Below, piece by piece: positions 1 through 5,878 of a stretch of DNA of 6,018 bases. The position numbers and the translations under genes were made by a program. The notes below the pieces were generated by a model, which did no database searches, had not been told where the DNA came from, and saw only the letters and a list, made by a program, of their open reading frames with translations. Position 1 is the stretch's first letter; each line of letters starts with the position of its first letter. The DNA is from CAZXBB01 sp964638815 (GTDB lineage Bacteria; Planctomycetota; Phycisphaerae; Phycisphaerales; SM1A02): positions 1 through 6,018 of the forward strand of contig CAZXBB010000117.1 of assembly GCA_964638815.1 (NCBI GenBank), given 5' to 3'.

Positions 1-90
1 CGATGCGCGAGCGCGGCGCGTCCTGAACCCGGGATGCCCGTTCTGCCGGCCGCGCGGGGATGCCGCGCCGGCGGCTCCTACGCCTCACTA

Positions 91-477
91 TCAGAACGCG
101 CCGACGTAGTGCCGGATCACGGGCGACGCGTCGTCGCGGAGACGAACCGCGACGACGTCGAACCGCACGGGCCTTCCCGCGAACGCCGGCATCGTCCGCA
201 GCCGCATGGCGAGACGCCTGAGGTTTCGGCGCTTGCGTCCGTCCACGTTGACCTCGGGCGCCGCGAAGTCGCCCGCGCGCGTCTTGACCTCCACGATGAC
301 GACCGTCGCGCCGTCGGGAGCGAGCGCGACGATGTCTGCCTCGTCGCGTCGGAGCCTGAGATTGCGGTGGAGGATCCGGTAGCCGGCGCGGCGGAGGTGA
401 CGCGCGGCGACGTCCTCGCCCCGGCGACCGACGGCGGCGGTCGCGCGCGGGACCCGGCGTGTCCCGGGGCGGCGCAT
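91..477 (-). CDS. yraN: YraN/UPF0102 family nuclease-like protein
   Basis: This 128-residue protein matches the small UPF0102 (YraN) family, usually about 120 residues, which has a restriction-endonuclase-like fold related to Holliday junction resolvases; its cellular role is poorly defined. In order I see the N-terminal GRRGEDVAARHL helix (residues 17-28), the GYRILHRNLR strand (32-41), DEADIVAL (45-52, family form GEIDLI) with the likely metal-binding Asp48, and VIVEVKTR (60-67) giving the Glu63-x-Lys65 half of a PD-(D/E)xK site. The PEVNVDGRKRRNLRRLA helix (74-90) and RFDVVAV (105-111) complete the domain. The ATG at 477 gives a family-length protein, but no good Shine-Dalgarno precedes it; a GTG at 561 in the same frame would add 28 Ala/Arg-rich residues. 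It follows the lipoprotein gene on the same strand after about 300 bases, so co-transcription is possible but unproven. Family is confident; start is not. Confidence 0.83.
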   Translation of the reverse strand: MRRPGTRRVPRATAAVGRRGEDVAARHLRRAGYRILHRNLRLRRDEADIVALAPDGATVVIVEVKTRAGDFAAPEVNVDGRKRRNLRRLAMRLRTMPAFAGRPVRFDVVAVRLRDDASPVIRHYVGAF

Positions 478-778
478 GGCGCGCAGAGCGCGCAGGATCG
501 ACGCCAGGGCGAGCGTCGCCCCGGACGCGGAGAGCGTTCGGCGGACGCGACGCGTGCTCACGCCGGAATGCCCGGGATTCGTCGATCGATCCCATGCCGC
601 TTGCGGGCGGCGCCGGGATCCGGCACGACACCGGCCGGCTTCCCGCCGAGAGGGTGGAAGGCCGCGGGCAGGCAGGTCAGGCACGTCACGGGGGGCATGC
701 AGGTCAGGTACGTCACGAGCCGCGCGTCGCGGGACTGGTGGATGCGCCCGACCGACCTCGGCACGACGCCGGGCATCT
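478..778. other. Spacer between the lipoprotein gene and yraN, no supported gene
   Basis: About 300 bases separate the TGA of the lipoprotein gene (779-781) from the ATG of yraN. The first 84 bases upstream of that ATG may be coding if the GTG at 561 is the true start. The rest has open frames on both strands, as expected at this GC content, but none resembles a known protein. It contains a 19-base direct repeat. A short GC-rich inverted repeat (CGGC-ACGA-CGCCG around 759-771) lies just past the lipoprotein stop but has no T-tract, so I do not call a terminator. Confidence 0.6.
672..717. repeat. 19-base direct repeat in the yraN upstream spacer
   Basis: GCAGGTCAGGCACGTCACG at 672-690 recurs as GCAGGTCAGGTACGTCACG at 699-717. 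The copies differ at one base and are spaced 27 bases start to start. Each ends in an ACGTCACG element. The pair could be a double binding site or a slippage duplication; the sequence alone does not decide. Confidence 0.8.
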
Positions 779-2140
779 TCAAGGCCCGTATCGACGCAGC
801 GCGATCAGCAGGAGCCGCTGCCCCATCTCGTCCAGTTCGTCGTAGATCCCCTTGTCGAGCAGCGAGGCGATGTATCGTTCCTGCTCCTCGCTGACGCGGG
901 CCGCGCGGATATGTGCGGCGAGACGGCGCTGGAGCAGGTCGTCGTAGATATCGAGCTGCGGCTCCTGCTCGATCGAGGCGATCCCGAGCCACCATGTGAA
1001 GCCGCGGATCTCGAAGGGGCCGGCGACGTCGCCCTCCTCGTGAAGACCGGCGAGATGCGACTTGAGCGTCTCGCTGGCAATATCGACCTGGCCGAGATCG
1101 CCGTCGGGGACCTCGAAGGTCTGCCACGCCGCCCCCGCGCCCTGGCCGATGGCCTCGGCGATCGCGACCAGCGTCTCGCCCTGCCCGAGCCGGCGATTGA
1201 CTTCGTCGATGCGGATCGTGTCGGTGGTGGAGAGACTGATCCTCGCGATGGTGATCCGCGGCGGCGGGCGGAACTCGTCGATGCGCCGGCGGTACTCGCG
1301 CTCGATGTCGCTCCGCGAGACGATGATCCGGCGCGCGATGCGCTGCTGGACCAGTTGCTTGATGAGTTCCTGGTCACGCAGGGCCTGCATGTGCGCTTCG
1401 AACGACTTGCCCTCGGTCTCGTAGATCTCGCGGCGCGCGCGCTCCTCGCTGCCCTGGTAGCCGGAGATGACGCGGCTGCCGAGCTCCTGGACCCACGCCT
1501 GGATACCCTTGCGCTCGTCGAGCGTGAGGTCGGCCTCCGCCTCCGCGAGAAAGAGCGCGTTGAGCACGACCTGCTGGAGCTCGGCACCGACGATCCTCGC
1601 TGCCTGCGACGAATAGGCATCGACCGGCACCTGGTCGCGCAGCGCGATGAGCCGGTCCGCGATGGGCTCGAGGAACGCGTCCGCGAAGATCGGGTAGCCG
1701 TTCACCTGCCCCACCATGCCGTCGATGATGACCCGCTCGCCGGGCTCGAGGCGTCGCGCGGTCGTGCGCGGGGCGGCGGGCGGAAGCGGATCGCGGCCGG
1801 TGTCCGCATCGGCATCACCGTCGTCGTCCACGGCGCGTGGTCCGCGTGCGGCCAGAGGCGGCGCGGCCGGCGCCGACGTGTCGTCGGATCGCGGCGACGT
1901 CGCCGCGCTCTGCGGTGCTTCGGACGACGCGTCCCGCGGTGCTTCGGACGACGCGTCCCGCGTCGCGGGCCGGGCGTTCACGGAGAATGCGGCGAGACCG
2001 ATCTCCCGCGCGCCCGATTCACGTTCCGGCGGCGCCGCGCAGGCGGTGATCATCGTCACGGCGGCCGCCGCCGCGATCCACGCGGCGCGGCGTGTGCGTC
2101 CGGCGTGATGCTCGAATCGACTGGCGGCGGTGGCGTCCAT
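779..2140 (-). CDS. SurA-like lipoprotein with degenerate peptidyl-prolyl isomerase domain
   Basis: The 453-residue product looks like an exported envelope folding factor of the SurA/parvulin group. An arginine-bearing n-region (15-18) and hydrophobic stretch (19-31) end at an ITAC lipobox with Cys34, predicting a lipid-anchored protein facing the periplasm. Residues 35 to about 130 are a low-complexity Ala/Pro/Ser/Asp linker with a duplicated RDASSEAP (61-76) and an acidic run near 105-115. A SurA N-terminal-like helical region starts at VGQVNGYPIFADAFLEPI (143-160) and continues to about 290. Residues 291-392 align loosely with a parvulin domain (VNRRLGQGETLVAIAEAIG, then DVAGPFEIRGFTWWLGIASI), but the usual ARHIL and GYHI histidines are replaced (IARISL, GFTWWLGI), so isomerase activity is doubtful. 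The ATG at 2140 is preferred because AAGG lies six bases upstream; an in-frame TTG at 2146 is the alternative. The remaining C-terminus (393-453) is helical. Lipoprotein call is firm; exact function is inferred. Confidence 0.8.
   Translation of the reverse strand: MDATAASRFEHHAGRTRRAAWIAAAAAVTMITACAAPPERESGAREIGLAAFSVNARPATRDASSEAPRDASSEAPQSAATSPRSDDTSAPAAPPLAARGPRAVDDDGDADADTGRDPLPPAAPRTTARRLEPGERVIIDGMVGQVNGYPIFADAFLEPIADRLIALRDQVPVDAYSSQAARIVGAELQQVVLNALFLAEAEADLTLDERKGIQAWVQELGSRVISGYQGSEERARREIYETEGKSFEAHMQALRDQELIKQLVQQRIARRIIVSRSDIEREYRRRIDEFRPPPRITIARISLSTTDTIRIDEVNRRLGQGETLVAIAEAIGQGAGAAWQTFEVPDGDLGQVDIASETLKSHLAGLHEEGDVAGPFEIRGFTWWLGIASIEQEPQLDIYDDLLQRRLAAHIRAARVSEEQERYIASLLDKGIYDELDEMGQRLLLIALRRYGP
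1912..1959 (-). repeat. 24-base perfect tandem duplication inside the lipoprotein linker
   Basis: Two identical 24-base units (1912-1935 and 1936-1959) lie head to tail and keep the reading frame, encoding RDASSEAP twice (residues 61-76). A GCG after the second copy begins what may be a third unit. Perfect identity suggests a recent duplication in a disordered linker that tolerates length change. Confidence 0.92.
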
Positions 2141-2169
2141 CTTCAACCTTGCCTCGCGTTCCCGGGTTC

Positions 2170-2241
2170 GTCCCGTCGGGAGTCCCGCTCGGAGTCCCGT
2201 CCGGGGTATCGTTCGGAGTGTCGTTCGGAGTGTCGTTCGGA
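2170..2241. repeat. Six-copy 12-base tandem repeat upstream of the lipoprotein gene
   Basis: Six contiguous 12-base units fill this stretch. The last two (2218-2229, 2230-2241) are identical GTGTCGTTCGGA, the fourth differs by one base (GTATCGTTCGGA), and the first three are diverged relatives (GTCCCGTCGGGA, GTCCCGCTCGGA, GTCCCGTCCGGG). The array lies 30 bases upstream of the preferred lipoprotein start, within its probable 5' leader. The unit is a multiple of three, so it keeps an open frame on both strands: on the minus strand an 80-codon ORF from an ATG at 2261 to a stop at 2019-2021 reads as (P-N/D/S-D/G-T) repeats, and on the plus strand it reads as GVPxGVSFG-like repeats. I see no good ribosome binding site for either and do not call a gene. 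Confidence 0.88.
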
Positions 2242-2278
2242 GTGGGATCCGGCTGCGTCATCGGCACGATCGGCTCGC

Positions 2279-2297
2279 GATCATGATGCGCATGATC
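2279..2297. promoter_or_regulatory. Inverted repeat, candidate operator between divergent genes
   Basis: GATCATG (2279-2285) and CATGATC (2291-2297) form a perfect 7-base inverted repeat around a 5-base centre, and ATGCGCAT inside it (2286-2293) is itself palindromic. It is AT-richer than its surroundings and sits where the minus-strand transcript toward the lipoprotein gene would start if the TACAAT box at 2304-2309 is used. This is the geometry expected of a repressor operator, but a leader hairpin or chance are also possible, and no regulator is encoded in the window. Confidence 0.35.
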
Positions 2298-2303
2298 CGC
2301 CGG

Positions 2304-2309
2304 ATTGTA
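2304..2309 (-). promoter_or_regulatory. Possible -10 box for the lipoprotein gene
   Basis: Read on the minus strand this is TACAAT, five of six matches to the sigma-70 -10 consensus, in a GC-rich setting where such boxes are rare. No good -35 box is found 16-18 bases upstream. Transcription would start near 2297, giving a leader of about 155 bases that contains the inverted repeat and the 12-base repeat array. Confidence 0.3.
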
Positions 2310-2323
2310 CGTCCGCCCGCCCC

Positions 2324-2329
2324 TATACT
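2324..2329 (+). promoter_or_regulatory. Possible -10 box for the DUF1844 gene
   Basis: TATACT matches five of six sigma-70 -10 bases. A start near 2336 would leave a leader of about 30 bases before the ATG at 2368. The nearest -35-like hexamer, TTGTAC at 2305-2310, is only 13 bases away, which is too close for a normal promoter and overlaps the opposing TACAAT box. The -10 is therefore plausible but the -35 is unconvincing. Confidence 0.4.
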
Positions 2330-2367
2330 GTGCGGACTCCATCGTAACCCGCACTTCAGGGACCACC

Positions 2368-2856
2368 ATGCCTGCAGACGAAAACACCGAGGCACCGAAG
2401 CTCCACATCGACTCTGACTGGAAGGCCGAGGCGCTGGCCGAGAAGGAGCGGCTCGCCGCCGAGGAGAAGGCCCGCGAGGCGGAGGCCCCGCACGACGCCT
2501 CGCGGGGCGGGCTGCCGGAGGCGAACCTGACGTCGCTCGTCGGCCTGCTGGCCTCGCAGGCGCTCATGGGCCTCGGCACCATGCAGGACCCGCAGTCGGG
2601 CGGCGTCGTGGTCGACCTGGAGGGCGCCCGCTTCAGCATCGATCTGCTCGGCGTGCTGGAGGAGAAGACGAAGGGCAACCTGATCGACGAAGAGGCGAAG
2701 GAGCTGACGCACCTGCTCGCCGAGTTGCGGCAGCGCTTCGTGCAGGTCGCGCACCTCGTCGCGCAGCAGGCGGAGTCCGGCAATCTGCGGACCGTCACGG
2801 CGAGTCCGGGCGCGACCCCGGTCGGTTCGCCGCAGGGTATCGACATCCCGAAGTGA
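2368..2856 (+). CDS. DUF1844 family protein
   Basis: This 162-residue protein belongs to DUF1844, a small family without an established function. The start PKLHIDSDWKAEALAEKERL (10-29) leads into a charged Ala/Glu/Lys helix (19-40) and matches the N-terminus I associate with planctomycete members. A linker (41-52) precedes the DUF1844 core (53-127): LVGLLASQALMGLG (57-70), a DPQSG turn (74-78), then RFSIDLLGVLEEKTKGNL (88-105), the family signature, and an EEAKELTHLLAELRQRF helix (108-124). The tail (about 130-162) is low complexity. No signal peptide or clear membrane segment is seen, so it is probably cytoplasmic. The ATG at 2368 is preferred over an in-frame TTG at 2305, because AGGGA lies a few bases upstream and the TTG would place the likely promoter inside the gene. 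It lies 123 bases before sdhC on the same strand; whether it has any link with succinate dehydrogenase is unknown. Confidence 0.9.
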   Translation: MPADENTEAPKLHIDSDWKAEALAEKERLAAEEKAREAEAPHDASRGGLPEANLTSLVGLLASQALMGLGTMQDPQSGGVVVDLEGARFSIDLLGVLEEKTKGNLIDEEAKELTHLLAELRQRFVQVAHLVAQQAESGNLRTVTASPGATPVGSPQGIDIPK

Positions 2857-2876
2857 CGCGGTCGAAGCCGGTTGCG

Positions 2877-2900
2877 GCGCCGGGCCGCCACGGGCGGCGC
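2877..2900 (+). terminator. GC-rich stem-loop after DUF1844, possible terminator
   Basis: GCGCCG (2877-2882) can pair with CGGCGC (2895-2900); alternatively GCCGCC (2884-2889) pairs with GGCGGC (2893-2898) around a 3-base loop. It begins 21 bases past the DUF1844 stop. There is no T-tract, so it is at best a weak or non-canonical terminator, and such stems occur easily at this GC content. Confidence 0.25.
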
Positions 2901-2928
2901 TTCGCCGGTCGCATACGCGCATCCCACC

Positions 2929-2937
2929 TGATAGACT
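2929..2937 (+). promoter_or_regulatory. Possible extended -10 promoter for sdhCA
   Basis: TGATAGACT fits the extended -10 pattern (TG, one base, then TAGACT with four of six matches), which can work without a good -35, and none is visible. A start near 2944 gives a leader of roughly 36 bases before the sdhC GTG at 2980. The position fits, but the match is moderate. Confidence 0.35.
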
Positions 2938-2979
2938 CCGCCGTCAACGGGCGTCACCGCCCCGCGATCGGAGTGCATC

Positions 2980-3762
2980 GTGGATCATCGAAGCTTCCTG
3001 GATCGACACTACTTCCTCATCCGTCGCCTGCACTCGCTGACCGGCATTGCGCCGATCGGCGTGTTCCTCATACCCCACCTGACGACGAACGCGTCGATCG
3101 TGTGGGGCGGGTTCCTGAACAAGTCGCACATCGACCCGGCCGCGCTCGAGCGAGCGGGCGTCGCCGCCAACGCGGGCGTCGAGACCTTCCAGCACGAGGT
3201 CAACTGGATCCACGACCTGCCGGCGCTGATCCTGATCGAGTGGGGCGTGCTGTTCCTGCCGATCCTCTTTCACTCGCTGGTCGGGATCTGGTTCGCGATC
3301 AGCGGGACGCCCAACGTGCAGCGGTACGCCTACCAGGACAACTGGCGCTACACGCTGCAGCGGTTGAGCGGCTACGTCGGCATCGTCTTCATCTTCATGC
3401 ACATCACGTCACTCCGGTTCGGGTGGGAGTACGGAGGGCTGATGCCCGCGTTCGACTTCGACGCGGCAAGCTCGTCCACGGCGAAGCACTTCCAGGACGG
3501 GGCGTGGGGCTACTTCGTCGCGCTTTTCTACGCGGTGGGCGTCCTGCTGCTCGTCTTCCACTTCGCGAACGGCCTGTGGACGGCCGCGATCACGTGGGGG
3601 CTGACCGTCAGCGAACGCGCGCAGCGGCGATGGGGCTGGGTCTGCGCGGCCGTCGGCGTCGCGCTGGGGCTGGCGGCGGTGACCGCGATCTACGGATTCT
3701 CGACGCTGGACATCGAGGAGGCGAAGACGATCGAACACCTCATGGCCCCGGGTCACCCCTGA
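2980..3762 (+). CDS. sdhC: Succinate dehydrogenase cytochrome b subunit SdhC
   Basis: This is the 260-residue di-heme membrane anchor of complex II, which takes electrons from the SdhAB arm to a quinone. It follows the single-anchor, five-helix type of Bacillus subtilis SdhC. Five membrane segments fall near 17-41, 83-107, 127-147, 176-206 and 218-240. The RRLHSLTGIAPIGVFLIPHL block carries conserved His18 and likely heme ligand His33; the other ligands are His98 (LFHSLVG), His141 (IFMHITSLR) and His194 (FHFANGLW), so all four axial histidines are present. The protein is longer than the roughly 200-residue Bacillus form, mostly through loops at about 43-80 and 150-175. The GTG start at 2980 is supported by GGAG at 2970-2973, six bases upstream, and by the conserved FLIRRLHSL N-terminus. 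sdhA follows after 119 bases, so the two are very probably one operon. Confidence 0.95.
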   Translation: MDHRSFLDRHYFLIRRLHSLTGIAPIGVFLIPHLTTNASIVWGGFLNKSHIDPAALERAGVAANAGVETFQHEVNWIHDLPALILIEWGVLFLPILFHSLVGIWFAISGTPNVQRYAYQDNWRYTLQRLSGYVGIVFIFMHITSLRFGWEYGGLMPAFDFDAASSSTAKHFQDGAWGYFVALFYAVGVLLLVFHFANGLWTAAITWGLTVSERAQRRWGWVCAAVGVALGLAAVTAIYGFSTLDIEEAKTIEHLMAPGHP

Positions 3763-3793
3763 ACACGAGTGCCCTGCGTCCTCCCGCCGCGCC

Positions 3794-3873
3794 GGGCGCG
3801 GACCGGGTCGGGCGCGGAACGGATCGGGCGTGGACCGGACCGGCCGCGAATCGGACCAGACCGGAATCGGATC
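3794..3873. repeat. Five-copy 16-base degenerate tandem repeat between sdhC and sdhA
   Basis: Five units of exactly 16 bases run without gaps: GGGCGCGGACCGGGTC (3794-3809), GGGCGCGGAACGGATC (3810-3825), GGGCGTGGACCGGACC (3826-3841), GGCCGCGAATCGGACC (3842-3857) and AGACCGGAATCGGATC (3858-3873). The common pattern is roughly GGGCGCGGAnCGGAnC, and divergence increases toward sdhA. The last unit abuts the sdhA ribosome binding site (GGAG, 3874-3877). A period that is not a multiple of three, and its place between stop and start, argue that it is non-coding. It fills 80 of the 119 intergenic bases. Confidence 0.85.
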
Positions 3874-3881
3874 GGAGACTC

Positions 3882-5753
3882 ATGAGCAAGAAACGCGTCA
3901 TCGTCGTCGGAGGAGGGCTCGCCGGCCTGGCGGCCACCATCCGCGTCGCCGAGGAAGGTCTCGACGTGGACCTGTTCTCGATGGTGCCCGTCAAGCGGTC
4001 GCACAGCGTCTGCGCGCAGGGCGGGATCAACGCCTGCAACGAGATCGCGCGGCAGCAGGGCTACAGCGAGTACATGCACTTCGACGAGACCCTGTACGGC
4101 GGCGACTTCCTCCAGCACCAGCCGCCCGTCTACGAGATGACGCACTGGGCGCCGAAGATCATCGATCTCCTCGACCGCATGGGCGTTCCCTTCAACCGCA
4201 CGCTCGAGGGGCAGCGCGACCTGCGTCTCTTCGGCGGTTCCCTGTTCAAGCGCACCCACTTCGCGGGCGCGACGACCGGCCAGCAGCTCCTCTACGCGCT
4301 CGACGAGCAGACGCGACGATGGGAGACCGAAGGCAAGGTCCACAAGTACGAGTATTGGGAGTTCCTCTGGCCCGTCATGGACGACGAGGGGGTGTGCAAG
4401 GGCATCGTGGCCCAGGACATGCGCACGATGCAGATCCGCTCGTTCCGCGCCGACGCGGTGGTGATCGCGACCGGCGGGTGCGGGCTCATCTTCGGCAAGA
4501 GCACGAACTCGGTCATCTGCACCGGCGGCGCGGCGAGCCGCTGCTACCAGGCCGGCGCATGGTACGCGAACGGCGAGTTCATCCAGGTGCACCCGACCGC
4601 GATACCCGGCGCGGACAAACTGCGGCTCATGTCCGAATCGGCCCGCGGCGAGGGCGGGCGTGTCTGGGTGCCGCGCAAGGCCGGGGACACGCGTCCCCCG
4701 CTCGAGATCCCCGAGGCCGAGCGTCTCTACTTCCTCGAAGAGAAGTACCCGGCGTACGGCAACCTCGTGCCGCGCGACATCGCGTCGCGCGAGATCTTCG
4801 ACACGTGCGTCAACCAGGGCCTGGGCATCGGCGGCGGCAACATGGTCTACCTCGACCTGAGCCACATGGACAGCGAGTACCTCGAGCGCAAGCTCGGCGG
4901 CATACTGGAGATCTACCGCAAGTTCGCCGGCGAGAACCCGACCGAGGTCCCGATGAAGATCTTCCCGGGCGTGCACTACTCCATGGGCGGCATGTGGACG
5001 ACCTACACGCCGGCCGACGACCTCAAGGGCATGGTGCCCGGCGCGACGAACTCGATGATGACGAACATCCCGGGCCTCTACGCCTTCGGCGAGGTCAACT
5101 ACCAGTACCACGGCGGCACGCGGCTCGGCGCGAACGCCCTGCTCTCGTGCATCTTCGACGGCCTCTTCTGCGGGGCCGGCGTCGCCAACTACGCGCGCGA
5201 GCAGGCAAAGTGCGCCGAGGACCTCGACGCCGCGCCCTTCGCTGCGGTCGTCGATCAGGAGGAGCGCAAGGTCAGGGCGCTCATCGAGGGCAGCGGCGGC
5301 GAGAACCCGTACGAGATCGGCCGGGAGATGGGCGACGAGATGACGGCGGCGTCGACGGTCGTCAAGACCGAGGAGCGCATGCTCAAGGGCATGGAGAAGA
5401 TCCGCGAACTCCAGGACCGCGCGCAGAACATGACCCTCTCCGACACCGGCATGTGGACGAACCAGAATCTCTCCTACGCCCGCGCGCTCCGCGACATGCT
5501 CATCCTCGCCGAGGTCATCCTCCGGGGCGGCATCGACCGCAAGGAATCCCGCGGGTCGCACTACCGCCCGGATTACCCGGAGCGTGACGACGCCTTCCTC
5601 AAGACGACCATGGCCCGCCACGACCCCGGCTCGGGGCGGCCGGAGATGTGGTACGAGGCCGTCGAGATCGGCCTCGTGCAGCCGCGCGCACGCACGTACG
5701 GGGCGGTCGATACGAAGAAGGACGTGCAGGAGAAGGTGGGCGCGGGCGTGTAG
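3882..5753 (+). CDS. sdhA: Succinate dehydrogenase flavoprotein subunit SdhA
   Basis: This 623-residue protein is the catalytic subunit of complex II, oxidising succinate to fumarate with covalently bound FAD on the cytoplasmic face. It resembles the Bacillus subtilis-type SdhA subgroup, matching the single SdhC anchor. The dinucleotide fold starts at VIVVGGGLAGLAA (6-18). RSHSVCAQGGIN (39-50) carries His41, the expected FAD attachment site. Active-site residues are visible: His237 (VHPT), Arg255 in SESARGEGG as the likely proton-transfer arginine, His365 (GVHYSMGG) and Arg414 (GGTRLGANALL). The second FAD-contact region is NIPGLYAFGEV (395-405), and the C-terminal helical domain follows from about 460. 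The ATG at 3882 has GGAG four bases upstream and gives the canonical MSKKRVIVVGGG start. The frame stays open far upstream through sdhC, but nothing there is SdhA-like. Full length with no missing motif. sdhB, normally adjacent, does not follow. Confidence 0.97.
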   Translation: MSKKRVIVVGGGLAGLAATIRVAEEGLDVDLFSMVPVKRSHSVCAQGGINACNEIARQQGYSEYMHFDETLYGGDFLQHQPPVYEMTHWAPKIIDLLDRMGVPFNRTLEGQRDLRLFGGSLFKRTHFAGATTGQQLLYALDEQTRRWETEGKVHKYEYWEFLWPVMDDEGVCKGIVAQDMRTMQIRSFRADAVVIATGGCGLIFGKSTNSVICTGGAASRCYQAGAWYANGEFIQVHPTAIPGADKLRLMSESARGEGGRVWVPRKAGDTRPPLEIPEAERLYFLEEKYPAYGNLVPRDIASREIFDTCVNQGLGIGGGNMVYLDLSHMDSEYLERKLGGILEIYRKFAGENPTEVPMKIFPGVHYSMGGMWTTYTPADDLKGMVPGATNSMMTNIPGLYAFGEVNYQYHGGTRLGANALLSCIFDGLFCGAGVANYAREQAKCAEDLDAAPFAAVVDQEERKVRALIEGSGGENPYEIGREMGDEMTAASTVVKTEERMLKGMEKIRELQDRAQNMTLSDTGMWTNQNLSYARALRDMLILAEVILRGGIDRKESRGSHYRPDYPERDDAFLKTTMARHDPGSGRPEMWYEAVEIGLVQPRARTYGAVDTKKDVQEKVGAGV

Positions 5754-5763
5754 CGCTGGGCAC

Positions 5764-5811
5764 GCGCGATGGGGGTGGGACGGACGTTTGGGGCCGTGCG
5801 CGATGGGGGTG
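5764..5811. repeat. 14-base direct repeat downstream of sdhA
   Basis: GCGCGATGGGGGTG occurs at 5764-5777 and again at 5798-5811, 34 bases apart start to start, just after the sdhA stop. The surrounding 5754-5878 holds no gene I can support and nothing resembling the start of sdhB. A G-run (5845-5849) facing a C-run (5864-5868) could form a weak stem, but there is no T-tract to support a terminator. Confidence 0.7.
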
Positions 5812-5878
5812 TAACACGGGGTGCGGGGGTTCGTCGACCGTCCGGGGGGCTGCGTCGTGAGGACCCCCTCCCTTCCCA

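Noticed and set aside
3..26. Possible end of a plus-strand gene (MRERGAS then TGA at 24-26) at the left edge
   Set aside because: Seven codons are too few to recognise anything, and the frame may be chance.
40..85. GC-rich inverted repeat (GCCGGC arms) just past the yraN stop, as a terminator
   Set aside because: The stem has a bulge and no T-tract follows on the minus strand, and such stems are common at this base composition.
34..894. Plus-strand open frame of 286 codons over yraN
   Set aside because: It is antisense to a gene with clear YraN motifs, and the translation is a low-complexity Arg/Ala/Gly mixture.
1912..1959. Repeats in the window considered as a CRISPR array
   Set aside because: The units are head to tail without unique spacers, too few, and no cas gene is near.
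476..2347. Plus-strand open frame of 623 codons opposite the lipoprotein gene
   Set aside because: It mirrors the real minus-strand gene. The translation is Arg/Asp-rich without domains, and the opposite strand has a signal peptide, lipobox and SurA-like region.
2853..3881. Long N-terminal extension of sdhA reading through sdhC
   Set aside because: The frame is open only because stops are rare at this GC content. sdhC occupies this DNA in another frame, and the ATG at 3882 with its own ribosome binding site gives the canonical SdhA N-terminus.
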